Below are positions 15,201-24,824 of a stretch of 64,000 bases of DNA, piece after piece. Both the position numbers and the translations under genes were made by a program. How positions within the stretch are numbered: the stretch's first letter is position 1; each line of letters opens with the position of its first letter. Source of the DNA: Paenibacillus auburnensis (GTDB taxonomy: Bacteria > Bacillota > Bacilli > Paenibacillales > Paenibacillaceae); contig NZ_CAKMMG010000001.1 of the NCBI RefSeq assembly GCF_927798115.1, positions 1,488,001-1,552,000 of the forward strand. The letters are read 5' to 3'. Under the pieces are notes generated by a model. The model was not told the DNA's origin. It was given only the letters and a program-made list of their open reading frames with translations, and made no database searches.

Positions 15201-16044
15201 AACCCTTATGATTCTGCTGATCATTATTTTTGTTAGTCTCGTTACCGCTACAGTTGTCTTTTGGCAAATTCCATACTCCAAAACCAAGGCTGAATTCCAA
15301 AAATTAGCCTCCGGTTTGCTCAAGGGTGCACCAGGTGCGTCGAATAAAGTATTCACCAAGGAGGATTGGGCTGCGCTGCCGCCGCCTGTCCGGAAGTATT
15401 TTGAAAACGGCGGATTTACCGGAATTCCGCAGATGTCCTCCATGAAAGCCGTTTTCCGTAAGGTTGATTTCATCCTGAGTCCGGGCAAAACTGCCATAAC
15501 TATTGATTACACTCAATACAACTTCATAGATCAGCCCGCCAGAATAGCCTTTATTGACACTTCGATGTATGGTGTCCCTTTTCAGGGACTGGATTCCTAT
15601 GTAGGGGGTGAAGGCGGCATGAAGGGCGTTCTCGGCAAGACATTTACTCTATTTAACCAGCGTGGCGGAGAAATGGATCAGGCGAGTCTGGTCACCTTTC
15701 TGTCAGAGGTTATGCTGCTGCCAAGCGCTGCACTGCAAAGCTACATTACCTGGAAGAGGGTAGATGATCTGCATGCGGAAGCTACTATTTCCCGTTACGG
15801 CATTACAGCCAGCGGAATATTCAGTTTTCGCGAGAACGGGGAATGCAGCTCTTTCACGACAGAAGACCGCACGGCCATCGGGATGGATGGTTCAAAACAA
15901 AAGGTGAAATGGACCGCCTACATGGATAACTACAGAATAATCGGCGGCGTCCGGCAGCCCACTCACCTAAAAGCGGTATGGCATTATGAACAAGGAGATC
16001 TTGTGTACTTTGACAGTGACAATCTCCATTTAGAATACCGTTAA
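15184..16044 (+). CDS. Membrane-anchored protein, DUF6544-like
   Basis: A 286-residue protein with an N-terminal membrane anchor (TLMILLIIIFVSLVTATVVF), the rest outside. The region KEDWAALPPPVRKYFENGGF followed by MKAVFRKVDF resembles a family of uncharacterised proteins (I recall it as DUF6544) in which LP.PVRRYF is conserved. The start at 15184 overlaps marR; an ATG at 15208 has AGGAG ten bases upstream and would drop MKKRSRTL, but the positively charged start fits the anchor better. Cotranscribed with MarR. Role unknown. Confidence 0.7.
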   Translation: MKKRSRTLMILLIIIFVSLVTATVVFWQIPYSKTKAEFQKLASGLLKGAPGASNKVFTKEDWAALPPPVRKYFENGGFTGIPQMSSMKAVFRKVDFILSPGKTAITIDYTQYNFIDQPARIAFIDTSMYGVPFQGLDSYVGGEGGMKGVLGKTFTLFNQRGGEMDQASLVTFLSEVMLLPSAALQSYITWKRVDDLHAEATISRYGITASGIFSFRENGECSSFTTEDRTAIGMDGSKQKVKWTAYMDNYRIIGGVRQPTHLKAVWHYEQGDLVYFDSDNLHLEYR

Positions 16045-16051
16045 TCCGCGG

Positions 16052-16609
16052 TTATTGGGCAGTCTCTATATAGTCTTTCACATCGCATAACCATATCATA
16101 TGATCATTGCCAAGGCCCCAGTAGTCCTGAATCGTCTTATACGGCGCCCCGAACTTTCTGAGCCATCGCTGCTGCGCGCGCTTGTAGCCGCTGTCCAGGC
16201 AAAATTGCTGTATCCCCTGCCTCTTAAGCCACGCAGCCATGCTTTTAATCAGCGCTGAGCCCACCCCCTGGCCCTGAAACTGCGGCAATACGTATAAACT
16301 GCCCAGCTCACCTGTACCATCCAGCTCACCGCCTGTACATACCCGGATATCCTCTCCGCAGGGACCGAAGGAAATCGTTCCGGCTGCTGTACCGTCCAGC
16401 TTGGCAAGCATAAAAAAGGTATCCGGGTGGTCACCCGAGAGCGAGCTTAGCACAAGCTTACTTTTCCCCTCAATTTCATGTTGAATATCCTCGCGCAAAT
16501 CTCCAAGTCCCTCTTGTTCAAAGGCATCCGTAATTGAAATTTCAAAAATCCGGGTTGCCGCCTCTTTATCCTCAGGTTTTAGCCTGCTTATAGTCAGCTT
16601 CGTATGCAT
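16052..16609 (-). CDS. GNAT N-acetyltransferase
   Basis: A 185-residue GNAT enzyme. The acetyl-CoA-binding region is LGSLYVLPQFQGQGVGSALI (motif A, Q-G-Q-G-V-G-S-A), followed by a helix and the LDSGYKRAQQRWLRKFGAPY segment. The start has GAGGTG eight bases upstream. The substrate is unknown. It converges on the DUF6544-like gene with only seven bases between stops. Confidence 0.85.
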   Translation of the reverse strand: MHTKLTISRLKPEDKEAATRIFEISITDAFEQEGLGDLREDIQHEIEGKSKLVLSSLSGDHPDTFFMLAKLDGTAAGTISFGPCGEDIRVCTGGELDGTGELGSLYVLPQFQGQGVGSALIKSMAAWLKRQGIQQFCLDSGYKRAQQRWLRKFGAPYKTIQDYWGLGNDHMIWLCDVKDYIETAQ

Positions 16610-16762
16610 TTCTTAGACACCTCTAAACCAGATTAAGCTACTGCTTAAGGTAAGTGTACACAAAATGATCTGGTGTGTGGAAGAGAAATTCTGCAATAAT
16701 ATACTATAAGCCTCCAAGCGGAAGGTGTACGATTCTTGTTGACAATGAATCAGGAGGTCAGC

Positions 16763-17344
16763 ATGAATCTAACCACTTTTCTCGTTTACTGTGTTATTGT
16801 TACTTTTACCCCCGGACCCACCAATATCGTCATTCTTTCATCCGTCCAGCATTCCAGCATGAGGCAGGCGATGAATTATGTGCTCGGTGCGACGATGGCC
16901 TTCGGCCTGCTGCTTGGCGCTTCCGCCATCCTGAACCGGATGCTTGCCGGTATCCTGCCGAGTATACTTAGCACCATGCAGATCGTAGGCTGTCTGTACA
17001 TGCTCTATCTGGCGTATCAGATCTTCCGGATGGGTTCGGCGGAATCCCTGGAGCAGCATCCGTCCGGTTTCGCTTCCGGCTTACTAATGCAGTTTGTCAA
17101 TCCCAAGGTTATTTTATTTACCTTAACCGTGATCCCGAGTTATGTGCTGCCTTATTACAGTTCGCCGCTTATTTTGATGGTATTCGTTATTATTATAACT
17201 GTTATCGGATTTTTGGCTTTTGCAACCTGGCTTATTTTCGGCTCTGTATTCAGATCGTTTCTGCTGAATCACCAGCGGGCGGCGAATACGATTATGGCGC
17301 TGTTTCTGGTCTATTCGGCCGTAATGGTTTCGGGGCTTCTATAG
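16763..17344 (+). CDS. LysE family amino acid exporter
   Basis: A 193-residue membrane protein with about six helices. The start is ATG at 16763, seven bases after AGGAGGT; an in-frame upstream start has no site. It has the family N-terminus TPGPTNIVILSSVQHSSMRQ, and FVNPKVILFTLTVIPSYVLP in the fourth helix region. LysE/RhtB proteins export amino acids or similar compounds. The AraC regulator starts 18 bases after its stop and probably shares its transcript, and may sense the exported compound. Confidence 0.88.
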   Translation: MNLTTFLVYCVIVTFTPGPTNIVILSSVQHSSMRQAMNYVLGATMAFGLLLGASAILNRMLAGILPSILSTMQIVGCLYMLYLAYQIFRMGSAESLEQHPSGFASGLLMQFVNPKVILFTLTVIPSYVLPYYSSPLILMVFVIIITVIGFLAFATWLIFGSVFRSFLLNHQRAANTIMALFLVYSAVMVSGLL

Positions 17345-17362
17345 AGAATGGAGGTGCACGCA

Positions 17363-18136
17363 GTGGAACAGTTTATTTATAAAAAATCGGAGGATATCCT
17401 GGCGCTGTCCGCTAGCATGAGCGACTTCACCTACAAAAAGCACTGCCACGAAGAATATGCTGTCGGTGTGACCCTGCGCGGCATCCAGCAGTACAATCTG
17501 AACGGCAGCTTTCAGTCTTCGCACCGGAATGGCGTTATGCTTTTCAACCGTGAACAGTATCATGACGGCAGTTCTTATGACCGGGCCGGCATTGATTATG
17601 TCATGCTCTATCTGAGACCCGAATTGGTGTCAGAGATACTGGGAAGTAAGGAGCTCCGCTTCAACATTCCTATTGTATATGACCGGTGGTTAGCGCGCTG
17701 CATCTGCTCACTCTCGGAAGCCGTTCAAACCGGCCAAGAGGAGTCCTTATGCAGTGAACTGCTGCTCTCCCTTATTGAGCGCCTAGCCCATACGTCAGCC
17801 GATACAGCCCACAGAATGGACAACCGGTTTGTCGAACGGGCTAAAGAGATGATGATGGGCAGCCTTAACCAGGTGCTGAAGCTTGAGGATCTCAGCAACG
17901 AATTCGGCATATCCAAATTCCAGTTCATCCGCGGGTTCAAGCAGCATGCCGGCATTTCGCCTTATCAATTTTTTCTGAATTGCAAAGTGGAATACGCTAA
18001 ACGCTCCATCGAACAAACCAAAGATATCTATGCGGCTGTAGCGGAATGCGGGTTTTTCGATCTAACCCATTTGAACAGGCATTTTAAAAGCATGTTCGGT
18101 GTCACCGCTTATGAATATATGTCACAGCTTAACTAA
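17363..18136 (+). CDS. AraC family transcriptional regulator
   Basis: A 257-residue regulator with an N-terminal cupin-like ligand domain (HCHEEYAVGVTLRGIQQYNL) and a C-terminal double helix-turn-helix (residues about 160-255) containing LEDLSNEFGISKFQFIRGFK and ECGFFDLTHLNRHFKSMFGV. The start is taken as GTG at 17363 because GGAGG lies 9 bases upstream; the ATG at 17348 itself overlaps the site. It follows the LysE gene closely, a frequent pairing in which the regulator controls the exporter. Confidence 0.85.
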   Translation: MEQFIYKKSEDILALSASMSDFTYKKHCHEEYAVGVTLRGIQQYNLNGSFQSSHRNGVMLFNREQYHDGSSYDRAGIDYVMLYLRPELVSEILGSKELRFNIPIVYDRWLARCICSLSEAVQTGQEESLCSELLLSLIERLAHTSADTAHRMDNRFVERAKEMMMGSLNQVLKLEDLSNEFGISKFQFIRGFKQHAGISPYQFFLNCKVEYAKRSIEQTKDIYAAVAECGFFDLTHLNRHFKSMFGVTAYEYMSQLN

Positions 18137-18160
18137 ACGGTATTCTTAACGGTAACCAGC

Positions 18161-18203
18161 AGAAGCTCCCGGGATCAGCGGATCATCCGGGAGCTTCTAT
18201 TTG
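18161..18203 (+). terminator. Terminator of the LysE-AraC unit
   Basis: Stem AGAAGCTCCCGG / CCGGGAGCTTCT with a 14-base inner region, then ATTTGT. It is 25 bases after the AraC stop. Confidence 0.75.
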
Positions 18204-18209
18204 TGCTGC

Positions 18210-19085
18210 TCAGTTTTTTTTCACTACAGGAATCCAAATCTCGCTTCTATATGCGGGTGATGATGTATCTTTACTTTCGTTCCACAAAATCTCCGGCCCT
18301 TCCACCAGCTCATAATGCGAGGAAGGAAACCATTCAGAGTAGATTCTTCCCCAAACATTTTGCAGTGTATCTGGAAAAGGACCCACGGCTTCAAATACAG
18401 CCCAGGTAGCGGCAGGCACCTCAAGCTGCGAGAAGGGCTCCGGACAATCCAGTGTCGTAGCCACGCCTATATAATGATCCAATTCCCCCTTTTCCTCCAT
18501 CCGGCCCTCCGAGAAATTCACAGAAGCGCTGATCATTCCTTGGGGTACTGTATTGGAGAGAGCTTTAAGCTGGCTGATCATCTCCAGATTCAAACTTCCC
18601 CACATCGCCGCAATTTCCGGATTCACTCCCTCAAAAACAATCGGTACTCTTTTATGAAGACCTACAATGCGGAATGCTTCCTTCTCTTCCATACGGTAAT
18701 TCATTTCATTTCCTCCCTGGACTGTTAATTGAAACGTCTTCCGAGGAAAGGCCTTGAGCTGCTGACCGTTCACTCTGGCTTCAGAAGGCGTTACTCCATG
18801 AAACAGCTGAAAAGCCTTGGTAAAGGCATCGGGTGAACTGTAACCGTAATTGACAGCGATATCGATGATCCGTAAGGAACTATGCTGCAGTTCAAAGGCT
18901 GCCAGCGTCAAACGTCTGCGGCGCACATATTCAGACAGCGGGATTCCGGCCAGAAAAGAAAACATCCGCTTAAAATGATACTCCGAGCACACCGCCCGCC
19001 TTGCTGCTTCCTTGTAGTCAATTTCACCCGATAGCTGCTCCTCAATATAGGCGAGCGCCTTATTCATATCCTCCAGCGGATTCAT
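18210..19085 (-). CDS. AraC family regulator with GyrI-like effector domain
   Basis: A 291-residue regulator with the helix-turn-helix region first (residues about 5-105; [20 protein letters not shown] and [20 protein letters not shown]) and a GyrI-like/effector-binding domain after residue 120 ([43 protein letters not shown]). This is the order found in Rob/SoxS-like fusions that bind small compounds. The ATG at 19085 follows GGAGG with seven bases between. It stands alone; its target genes are not evident. Confidence 0.88.
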   Translation of the reverse strand: MNPLEDMNKALAYIEEQLSGEIDYKEAARRAVCSEYHFKRMFSFLAGIPLSEYVRRRRLTLAAFELQHSSLRIIDIAVNYGYSSPDAFTKAFQLFHGVTPSEARVNGQQLKAFPRKTFQLTVQGGNEMNYRMEEKEAFRIVGLHKRVPIVFEGVNPEIAAMWGSLNLEMISQLKALSNTVPQGMISASVNFSEGRMEEKGELDHYIGVATTLDCPEPFSQLEVPAATWAVFEAVGPFPDTLQNVWGRIYSEWFPSSHYELVEGPEILWNESKDTSSPAYRSEIWIPVVKKN

Positions 19086-19173
19086 GCAGCTTCCTCCTTT
19101 CCTCAAGTCCAGATTAACAAAATCACGCCGCTTGGCTCCGACAGTTCGTGCACCGTATTGACGGATTCTCTAA

Positions 19174-19725
19174 CTAGCTGACCGGTTCCTTCAGCGAAAT
19201 CTTCTTCAGGAGATCAATGAATTGCTGCTTGCTCTGCGGATCTTTATCCAGATTCGTAAACTCCAGAATATATATTACTTTATTCTTGATGGTTACAATC
19301 CCGTAGTATGTATTATGAGTTCCGGTCGCGCCGGATGCTGCTGGCCCGTTATCAGCATCAAGGGTAATTAATCTGCATACTCCCGCAGGCAGGTTTATCG
19401 TTTCATCGTTTATGACTGAGCTGTGATTAGGCAGTGCATGTTTAAATTCAAAATCAGCTACATATGGACTTGAAGAGATTCGTCCTACTCTTTCGCCCCG
19501 GTCATTTTTTAGCAAATAATTCATTGGATCCTCCGTATCCAGCTCCCAGTTAGCAGGCAGCTCCAAGGCAAGAGCAGATAAGTCATACTCCTCAGCAGCG
19601 GCAACCATAGAACTAACTTCCTGATGATCCGCCTGAACGTCCCCCTCCACTCCAAAATTAGAACACCCGGTCAGGCTTAACAGTAAAGCAATGGTTATAA
19701 CCATTGTTTTATTGGCTATCCGCAT
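19174..19725 (-). CDS. Lipoprotein of unknown function
   Basis: A 183-residue lipoprotein with signal segment and lipobox SLTGC. The mature part includes LALELPANWELDTEDPMNYL and HNTYYGIVTIKNKVIYILEF, a beta-rich pattern like the PsbP/LpqN-type fold seen in other small secreted proteins, but the family is not certain. The start at 19725 has GGAGG about ten bases upstream; an ATG nine bases earlier directly abuts that site. No operon partner. Confidence 0.7.
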   Translation of the reverse strand: MRIANKTMVITIALLLSLTGCSNFGVEGDVQADHQEVSSMVAAAEEYDLSALALELPANWELDTEDPMNYLLKNDRGERVGRISSSPYVADFEFKHALPNHSSVINDETINLPAGVCRLITLDADNGPAASGATGTHNTYYGIVTIKNKVIYILEFTNLDKDPQSKQQFIDLLKKISLKEPVS

Positions 19726-19924
19726 TCCCTTCATCCTCCATTGCTTGTTCTACTTAGGATAATTATCCCATATGAACGTGTGTAGTGCAGCTAAACATTC
19801 ATAAAGTCTATAAAAAATTTAAGTTTAAACGATGCCAAGAAAAATAGATTTGCTTTCTAATTAGATATGTATATAATTAGATTAAAATAAAATTAAATAT
19901 TAGTTAAAATGGAGGATCACAATA

Positions 19925-20200
19925 ATGAAGAGTAAATTGGATAATTTTTTGGACCGTGACCGTAAGCTGCGCAGCTGGCCCGCCAAACGTACCAATCAAA
20001 GAATCGTTGTAGAGTATTTGAGTACAAATTTTGCAGAAGGTGTGGAGTATACCGAGGCAGAGATCAATGAGATTATCAAAGACAATCACACCTTTAATGA
20101 TCACTGCTTTTTACGAAGAGAGCTGGTTGACAACCGCCTATTGGGCAGAACCTCGGACGGCAGCAAGTACTGGAAAATCCCCCTGCCGGAAGAACTGTGA
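19925..20200 (+). CDS. DUF2087 domain protein
   Basis: A 91-residue protein matching the DUF2087 pattern: LDNFLDRDRKLRSWPAKRTN, YLSTNFAEGVEYTEAEINEI, NDHCFLRRELVDNRLLGRTS, ending YWKI. DUF2087 is usually fused behind a winged helix or found alone, and likely binds nucleic acid. The ribosome binding site is GGAGG ten bases before ATG. A very AT-rich upstream region (19800-19915) holds the promoter. Single gene. Confidence 0.85.
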   Translation: MKSKLDNFLDRDRKLRSWPAKRTNQRIVVEYLSTNFAEGVEYTEAEINEIIKDNHTFNDHCFLRRELVDNRLLGRTSDGSKYWKIPLPEEL

Positions 20201-20216
20201 CTAAGTTGAGGCATAG

Positions 20217-20260
20217 CCGAAAAAGCCTGCCGCTCGCCATTTCAGGCTGCTTGCAGGCTT
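20217..20260 (-). terminator. Probable terminator of the SDR gene
   Basis: Arms AAGCCTGC (20223-20230) and GCAGGCTT (20253-20260). On the minus strand the stem is followed by TTTTTC. The 22-base loop is long. Confidence 0.5.
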
Positions 20261-20294
20261 AATGTGCTTAATACTATTCCAAACGTTATTTCAC

Positions 20295-21071
20295 TTAACT
20301 TAGACAATAAATGGGTGCACCCATTGGAGCAGCTCCTGCTCCCCCGTCAGCAGTGATATCCGTACCTTGAATGAAGGAGGAATCATCCGAAGCCAGGAAC
20401 AGTGCAACTTTCGCGATTTCTTCAGGTTCACCAAGACGGTTAAGCGGAATGGACAGCGACATGCCTGCTTCCAGTTTAGCCCAGTCTTCTGGTGTATTCT
20501 GGCCCCAGATAGGCGTACGGGTTGCTCCAGGCACTACATTGTTGACACGGATTCCTCTTGGCGACAGCTCGGAGGCCAGAACCTTGGTCATACTGCTGAC
20601 TGCACCTTTACTTGCCGCATACGCCGAGCCGCCGGGTCTGCCAGCTTGGGCGAGTACTGATCCTGTGAGGATTACCGAAGCACCTTTCTGCAAATAAGGC
20701 AGTGCGGCTTGAACCGTGAAGAAGACGCCGGTCACATTCACTCTTAACACTTCATCGAAGGTAGACAGCTCTGTATCCCCGACTGGTGTTGGTGCGCTGA
20801 TACCTGCATTTGCATATACAATATCCAGTTTGCCGAATCTTTCAATGGCAGCTTCTACAGCCTTGGCCGAGCTTTCCGGGTCCGTTGCGTCAGCTTGCAC
20901 CGCAAGTGCAGATTCATTTCCAAGCTCCTCTACAGCTGCATTTAGTGTGGCAAGATTACGGCCGGTTAGAACAACCCTTGCTCCTTCCGTAACAAACAAT
21001 CTGGCTGCCGCCAGACCGATACCGCTGTTCCCGCCAGTGATCAAAGCTACTTTACCATCCAATTTACCCAT
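20295..21071 (-). CDS. SDR family oxidoreductase
   Basis: A 258-residue NAD(P)-dependent short-chain dehydrogenase. The start at 21071 has AAAGGGG eight bases upstream. The nucleotide-binding motif is TGGNSGIG (residues about 12-19), then NAG, the catalytic Ser in VILTGSVLAQ, and YAASK as the catalytic Tyr-Lys. The C-terminus follows the usual SDR pattern, with LGEPEEIAKVALFLASDDSS and an end that includes GADG-like TADGGAGAA. The substrate is unknown. Its upstream region carries TetR-like palindromes, so it is probably a regulated detoxification enzyme. Confidence 0.9.
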   Translation of the reverse strand: MGKLDGKVALITGGNSGIGLAAARLFVTEGARVVLTGRNLATLNAAVEELGNESALAVQADATDPESSAKAVEAAIERFGKLDIVYANAGISAPTPVGDTELSTFDEVLRVNVTGVFFTVQAALPYLQKGASVILTGSVLAQAGRPGGSAYAASKGAVSSMTKVLASELSPRGIRVNNVVPGATRTPIWGQNTPEDWAKLEAGMSLSIPLNRLGEPEEIAKVALFLASDDSSFIQGTDITADGGAGAAPMGAPIYCLS

Positions 21072-21105
21072 CGTTAACGCCCCTTTAAAATGTAGTAGCA
21101 TTCGG

Positions 21106-21123
21106 GAACAATCGTTCTAGAAC
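21106..21123. promoter_or_regulatory. Short palindromes before the SDR gene
   Basis: GAACAATCGTTC and an overlapping perfect 10-base palindrome GTTCTAGAAC. They share the GAAC/CGTTC half with the larger operator at 21190. Confidence 0.4.
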
Positions 21124-21189
21124 ACTCATAAAATTGAACTGCTTAATTAAATTGAACATGTAATTATTGAACCCAGTGTAACATATCGG

Positions 21190-21224
21190 GAACGACCGGT
21201 AAAGAATTATTTTACCGGTCGTTC
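21190..21224. promoter_or_regulatory. TetR-like operator upstream of the SDR gene
   Basis: A perfect inverted repeat with 14-base arms, GAACGACCGGTAAA and TTTACCGGTCGTTC, and a 7-base spacer. On the minus strand a candidate promoter TTTACC, 17 bases, TACACT begins inside it, so binding would hide the -35. ACCGGTCGTTC half sites are typical of TetR-family operators. No tetR gene is adjacent. Confidence 0.65.
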
Positions 21225-21309
21225 TCAAAATATCCGGTACAGATTCTTCCGGCTGACACGCACCTATCCGCCTATTCCATCATACATAGTTGATAGATAG
21301 AAGGGCGGG

Positions 21310-22119
21310 ATGCAGGTGGGCAATAATACAACCTTTGAACAACGGGCAACCTTTCTGGCGGCTGTATGCAGTCAGACCTATGTGCAATTCAATAATCCCG
21401 ACGGATCGTTCGTGGTGCCGTTTAATTACTCGCTGAAATATACAATTATGGCCAAGTCGGCCGGAAACATCTGGGAAAGGTTCGGCTTCATCCTGGAATC
21501 GCCAGAAGAAATTATTATTGCCTTTCGGGGAACCAGCTCGACCACCAACTGGATTTCCGACATCATCGCTTCGCAAAAGAGGTTCAAATATATCAATGAG
21601 TACTGCCTGACCCACCGCGGGTTCACCGACATCTATTCTTCAGCCAGGAGTGAGATCATCTCAGTGCTCGCCAGTCTGCCGCCCGGCAAAACCTTAATCA
21701 TCACCGGCCACAGCCTCGGTGCAGCACTTGCTACCCTTTGTGCAGCCGATGTCGGAGCCAATACCGTCTTCACTTCACCCCTGCTGTACACATATGGTTC
21801 CCCCCGGGTCGGTGATCCGGCCTTCAAAAAAGCATTCACTACGTATGTACGCAGCAGCTACCGTATCGCCAATACCTTTGACGCCGTAACCTATGCTCCC
21901 CCGACGATCTATAAGCTGCCCAAACGGGAAAAACGATACTACTACAGTCATGTTCAGGCACTCAACACGCTTAACTTCCAGAATGGGGCTATCGGCCTCA
22001 ATCACATCATCAGCAGCTATTTTGCAGAGCTCGCCAAGCTTGATCCGCAATTCACCCGGCAATTATGTCAATCCAGCCCCGGCTTCTGTCCGGTTGTGGA
22101 ACTCACATTACAGAAGTAA
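21310..22119 (+). CDS. Class 3 lipase family protein
   Basis: A 269-residue alpha/beta hydrolase of the fungal-type lipase class 3 family. The nucleophile Ser is in ITGHSLGAALATL (near residue 137), after the oxyanion region IIIAFRGTSSTTNWISDI. The acid is in PRVGDPAFKKAF and a His near the end completes the triad. No signal peptide is seen, so it is probably cytosolic or leaves by an unknown route. The start has AAGGGCGGG just upstream; a GTG two codons later is an alternative. It is divergent from the SDR gene and may share its operator. Confidence 0.85.
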   Translation: MQVGNNTTFEQRATFLAAVCSQTYVQFNNPDGSFVVPFNYSLKYTIMAKSAGNIWERFGFILESPEEIIIAFRGTSSTTNWISDIIASQKRFKYINEYCLTHRGFTDIYSSARSEIISVLASLPPGKTLIITGHSLGAALATLCAADVGANTVFTSPLLYTYGSPRVGDPAFKKAFTTYVRSSYRIANTFDAVTYAPPTIYKLPKREKRYYYSHVQALNTLNFQNGAIGLNHIISSYFAELAKLDPQFTRQLCQSSPGFCPVVELTLQK

Positions 22120-22126
22120 GAGAAGA

Positions 22127-22735
22127 TTATTCAGCTCCTTGATATGCTAATTGAATCTCCCATTTCCCGATGCTGTGCTCAATTTTATGTACGCTGGTGT
22201 ACGAAGACGGGAATGCTTTGGACAGATTCGTCCACTCCAGCCCCCGCACCAGATGATAGACCACATTGATTACACCGCCATGGGTTACGACTAATACATT
22301 TTCACGATGAAGCTGCCCCTCCTGCTCCCGGCACCATTTAGCGAAAGTATTCTTAATCCGTGTATAAAATTCAAGCGGGCTCTCCCCACCTGGGTAAGGT
22401 TCATCCATCCGGAGGCCGGCGAAATATAATCCGGGATACCGCTCATCGACGATTTCATTCGGCATGCCTGCAATAACACCATTGTTGGTTTCTCTCCAGT
22501 CTCTGCTAGGCTCCACTGTAAGGCTGAGCTTCGCAGCAATTTCGCCTGCTGTATCCAGCGCCCTGGGTAGGTCACTGCTGACAACACGATGTATATTATA
22601 AAGCTGTTTATTTTCGTTTAAATAGATCCCCAGCCGTTCCGACTGCCTGTACCCTTCTGTATTCAATCCCCGCTGACTCCAGCCTCCCCGGTAACCTTCA
22701 TCATCACTACCGTGTCTTACCAAATAAATGGACAT
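22127..22735 (-). CDS. Histidine phosphatase family protein
   Basis: A 202-residue phosphoglycerate-mutase-like phosphatase. The catalytic RHG is in SIYLVRHGSDDEG at the N-terminus; further conserved positions are VVSSDLPRALDTAGEIAAKL, an Arg/Glu pair in the middle (LRMDEPYPGGESP) and VLVVTHGGVINVV with the second catalytic His. GGAGG lies seven bases before the second ATG. The substrate cannot be predicted. It converges on the lipase gene. Confidence 0.88.
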   Translation of the reverse strand: MSIYLVRHGSDDEGYRGGWSQRGLNTEGYRQSERLGIYLNENKQLYNIHRVVSSDLPRALDTAGEIAAKLSLTVEPSRDWRETNNGVIAGMPNEIVDERYPGLYFAGLRMDEPYPGGESPLEFYTRIKNTFAKWCREQEGQLHRENVLVVTHGGVINVVYHLVRGLEWTNLSKAFPSSYTSVHKIEHSIGKWEIQLAYQGAE

Positions 22736-22832
22736 CATTTATCCTCCAAATCCTGTATCCTTGTCTTCGTAAAGATATGTATTTTCTGGAAATATGTCTA
22801 TGATATATGCCTCCCCCGTGACATAAAGAAGA

Positions 22833-22863
22833 CAGTCCAAAAGCGCCTAAGCGTTTTGAACTG
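22833..22863 (-). terminator. Terminator after the BceAB-like transporter genes
   Basis: A 13-14-base stem, CAGTTCAAAACGC and GCGCTTTTGGACTG on the minus strand with a short loop, followed by TCTTCTTT. It lies 20 bases after the permease stop. Confidence 0.65.
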
Positions 22864-22883
22864 CCCTTATTCACCTCAAATAT

Positions 22884-24824
22884 TTACAAGGATTCCCGGA
22901 TTACCCGCTTGTAATAGAGTACGGATAAGAATCCAAAAATCGAATACAGAACCGTATACAGCAGCATTACCAGTATCATTGGTGTGAGCATCTCGGTTCC
23001 GAAGAAGAACCATCCCGATTTGACCGCAAAATAGCTGTGGCACAGCCCGATGACCAGCGGAATACCGAAGTTGAACAGCTGCTTATACTGGATACCGCGC
23101 AGGAGATCACTCTGGGTGAAGCCCAGCTTGCGCAGAATGGTATACCCGCCCTTTTCCTCTTCACCTTCGTCCATCTGTTTGAAGTACAGGATACAGCCGG
23201 AGGTGATCAGGAAGGTCAGGCCGAGAAAGCCGACAATGAACATTATCATCCCCATATTAGTCCGCTGGTTCAGCGCGTATTCATACTGGGAGAAGGCTGG
23301 TGATTGCGGTTTCTGGTCCATATAGATTTGATTTGCAGTATCGATCTGTGAGCGGTTGGTTAACTCAATACCGTAATAATCCGCGACCTCCTGCTTTTTC
23401 TGCAGCTTAGGATCCCGCAATTGCACCAGTTCCTTGAATACAGTCTCATCTACAATGAAGATTCCGCCGCCTTCCCCATAATAGAAGGGCAGCACCGGAG
23501 TTTCGGATATCCCGTTAAGCTGCTGCTTGATCGTGTCATTAACAGTCCGGAACCCCACCTCACCGGTTTTACTGAGTGACATGAATTTTTCCAGCGCACC
23601 GCCATAGCCTACAATCCGGGTTTCACCCGGTTTCAGATCCATACCTTCGACTTCACTATCACTCACTACAGAAGTCGTAAGTACATTATCCCCTGGAGCT
23701 GTAAATTCCGAATGTTCCATTATCTTTGAAGCATCGACTTCCATCCGAACCGGATGCATGTCTATCTCTTTGTATTCAATATGCTTCGCATCCAGGGCCT
23801 GGACAAACTTCTCCTTCACTGCTGCCCGGGCAAAACCGAAATCATGCGGTGAGCTTTGTTTGGCCGTTTCCTCCGCCGAATAATAGGAGATGTAGCTGAG
23901 GGACAGCAGGCCGATAGCCAGCGCCGATACCGTAGTAATTATCGTCAGCAACAGCGCGTTTGATTTCATCCGGAACATAATCGAGGAGAGTGACAACACC
24001 TCATTGATTGAGAGATACCCCTTTTTGCTCTTACGGATGGCATTGAACAGGAAGCTGACCGAACCTTTGTAGAACAGATACGTACCGATAATCACCAGAG
24101 CGAGGATTACAATCATCGCAGTCATGAGTTCGGACATTTCCTTGAATTTTCCGCTGAAGAGCTGAGTTGAAATATAATACCCTGCGGCAATAAAGGTGAT
24201 GCCCAAGAGACCGAGAATGATTTCCCACAGCGGCATTTTGCGGACGCGTGTCTGGGTTGTTGCACCCGCTTTGAACAGGGATAAAATACTCTGCCCTTTG
24301 ATGAACAGATAGTTCATAAGCATAATCAGCAGGTAGATGGCAGCAAAGACGACGATCGTCCGTACCAGCGCATCCGGTGAGAAGCGTAGCTTTGCCATTG
24401 CTTCAATCTCTAGTATTTTGAACAGGACCATCAGAATCAGCCGTGAAACAGCAAACCCTGCAGCAATACCGAGAATCATCGATCCGAAATAAAGCATCAG
24501 ATTCTCAGCGCTAAGCAGCCTGAAAATCTTACCTTTGGTGAGTCCGATCAGCTGGAACAGTCCGATCTCCCGGCTGCGCCGCTTGATAAAGATCGTATTG
24601 GCATACAACAGGAAGATTGCGACGATCCCCACCAGCAGCACCGAGGACGTGCCGATGGCTGCCCCCCCTTTAACCGAACCTTCAATGTCATCCAGCGCAG
24701 GATCGAATTGCAGCGTAACGAAGGAGAAATACAGTGCCACACTGAAAATCAGGGCAAAGACATACAGGTAGTAGTTTTTAAGATTCTTTTTCAGATTACG
24801 AAAAACAATATAGTTCAGACTCAT
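22884..24824 (-). CDS. FtsX-type ABC permease, BceB-like
   Basis: A 646-residue permease with the BceB layout: an N-terminal helix ([20 protein letters not shown]), FtsX-like helices to about residue 310, a large extracellular domain (about residues 315-540), then three final helices. [20 protein letters not shown] is the typical FtsX cytoplasmic motif. These permeases sense and remove cell-wall-active peptides such as bacitracin or nisin and signal to a BceS-type kinase. Its start overlaps the ATPase stop (ATGA). The two-component genes lie on the far side of the deaminase-like gene. Confidence 0.9.
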   Translation of the reverse strand: MSLNYIVFRNLKKNLKNYYLYVFALIFSVALYFSFVTLQFDPALDDIEGSVKGGAAIGTSSVLLVGIVAIFLLYANTIFIKRRSREIGLFQLIGLTKGKIFRLLSAENLMLYFGSMILGIAAGFAVSRLILMVLFKILEIEAMAKLRFSPDALVRTIVVFAAIYLLIMLMNYLFIKGQSILSLFKAGATTQTRVRKMPLWEIILGLLGITFIAAGYYISTQLFSGKFKEMSELMTAMIVILALVIIGTYLFYKGSVSFLFNAIRKSKKGYLSINEVLSLSSIMFRMKSNALLLTIITTVSALAIGLLSLSYISYYSAEETAKQSSPHDFGFARAAVKEKFVQALDAKHIEYKEIDMHPVRMEVDASKIMEHSEFTAPGDNVLTTSVVSDSEVEGMDLKPGETRIVGYGGALEKFMSLSKTGEVGFRTVNDTIKQQLNGISETPVLPFYYGEGGGIFIVDETVFKELVQLRDPKLQKKQEVADYYGIELTNRSQIDTANQIYMDQKPQSPAFSQYEYALNQRTNMGMIMFIVGFLGLTFLITSGCILYFKQMDEGEEEKGGYTILRKLGFTQSDLLRGIQYKQLFNFGIPLVIGLCHSYFAVKSGWFFFGTEMLTPMILVMLLYTVLYSIFGFLSVLYYKRVIRESL

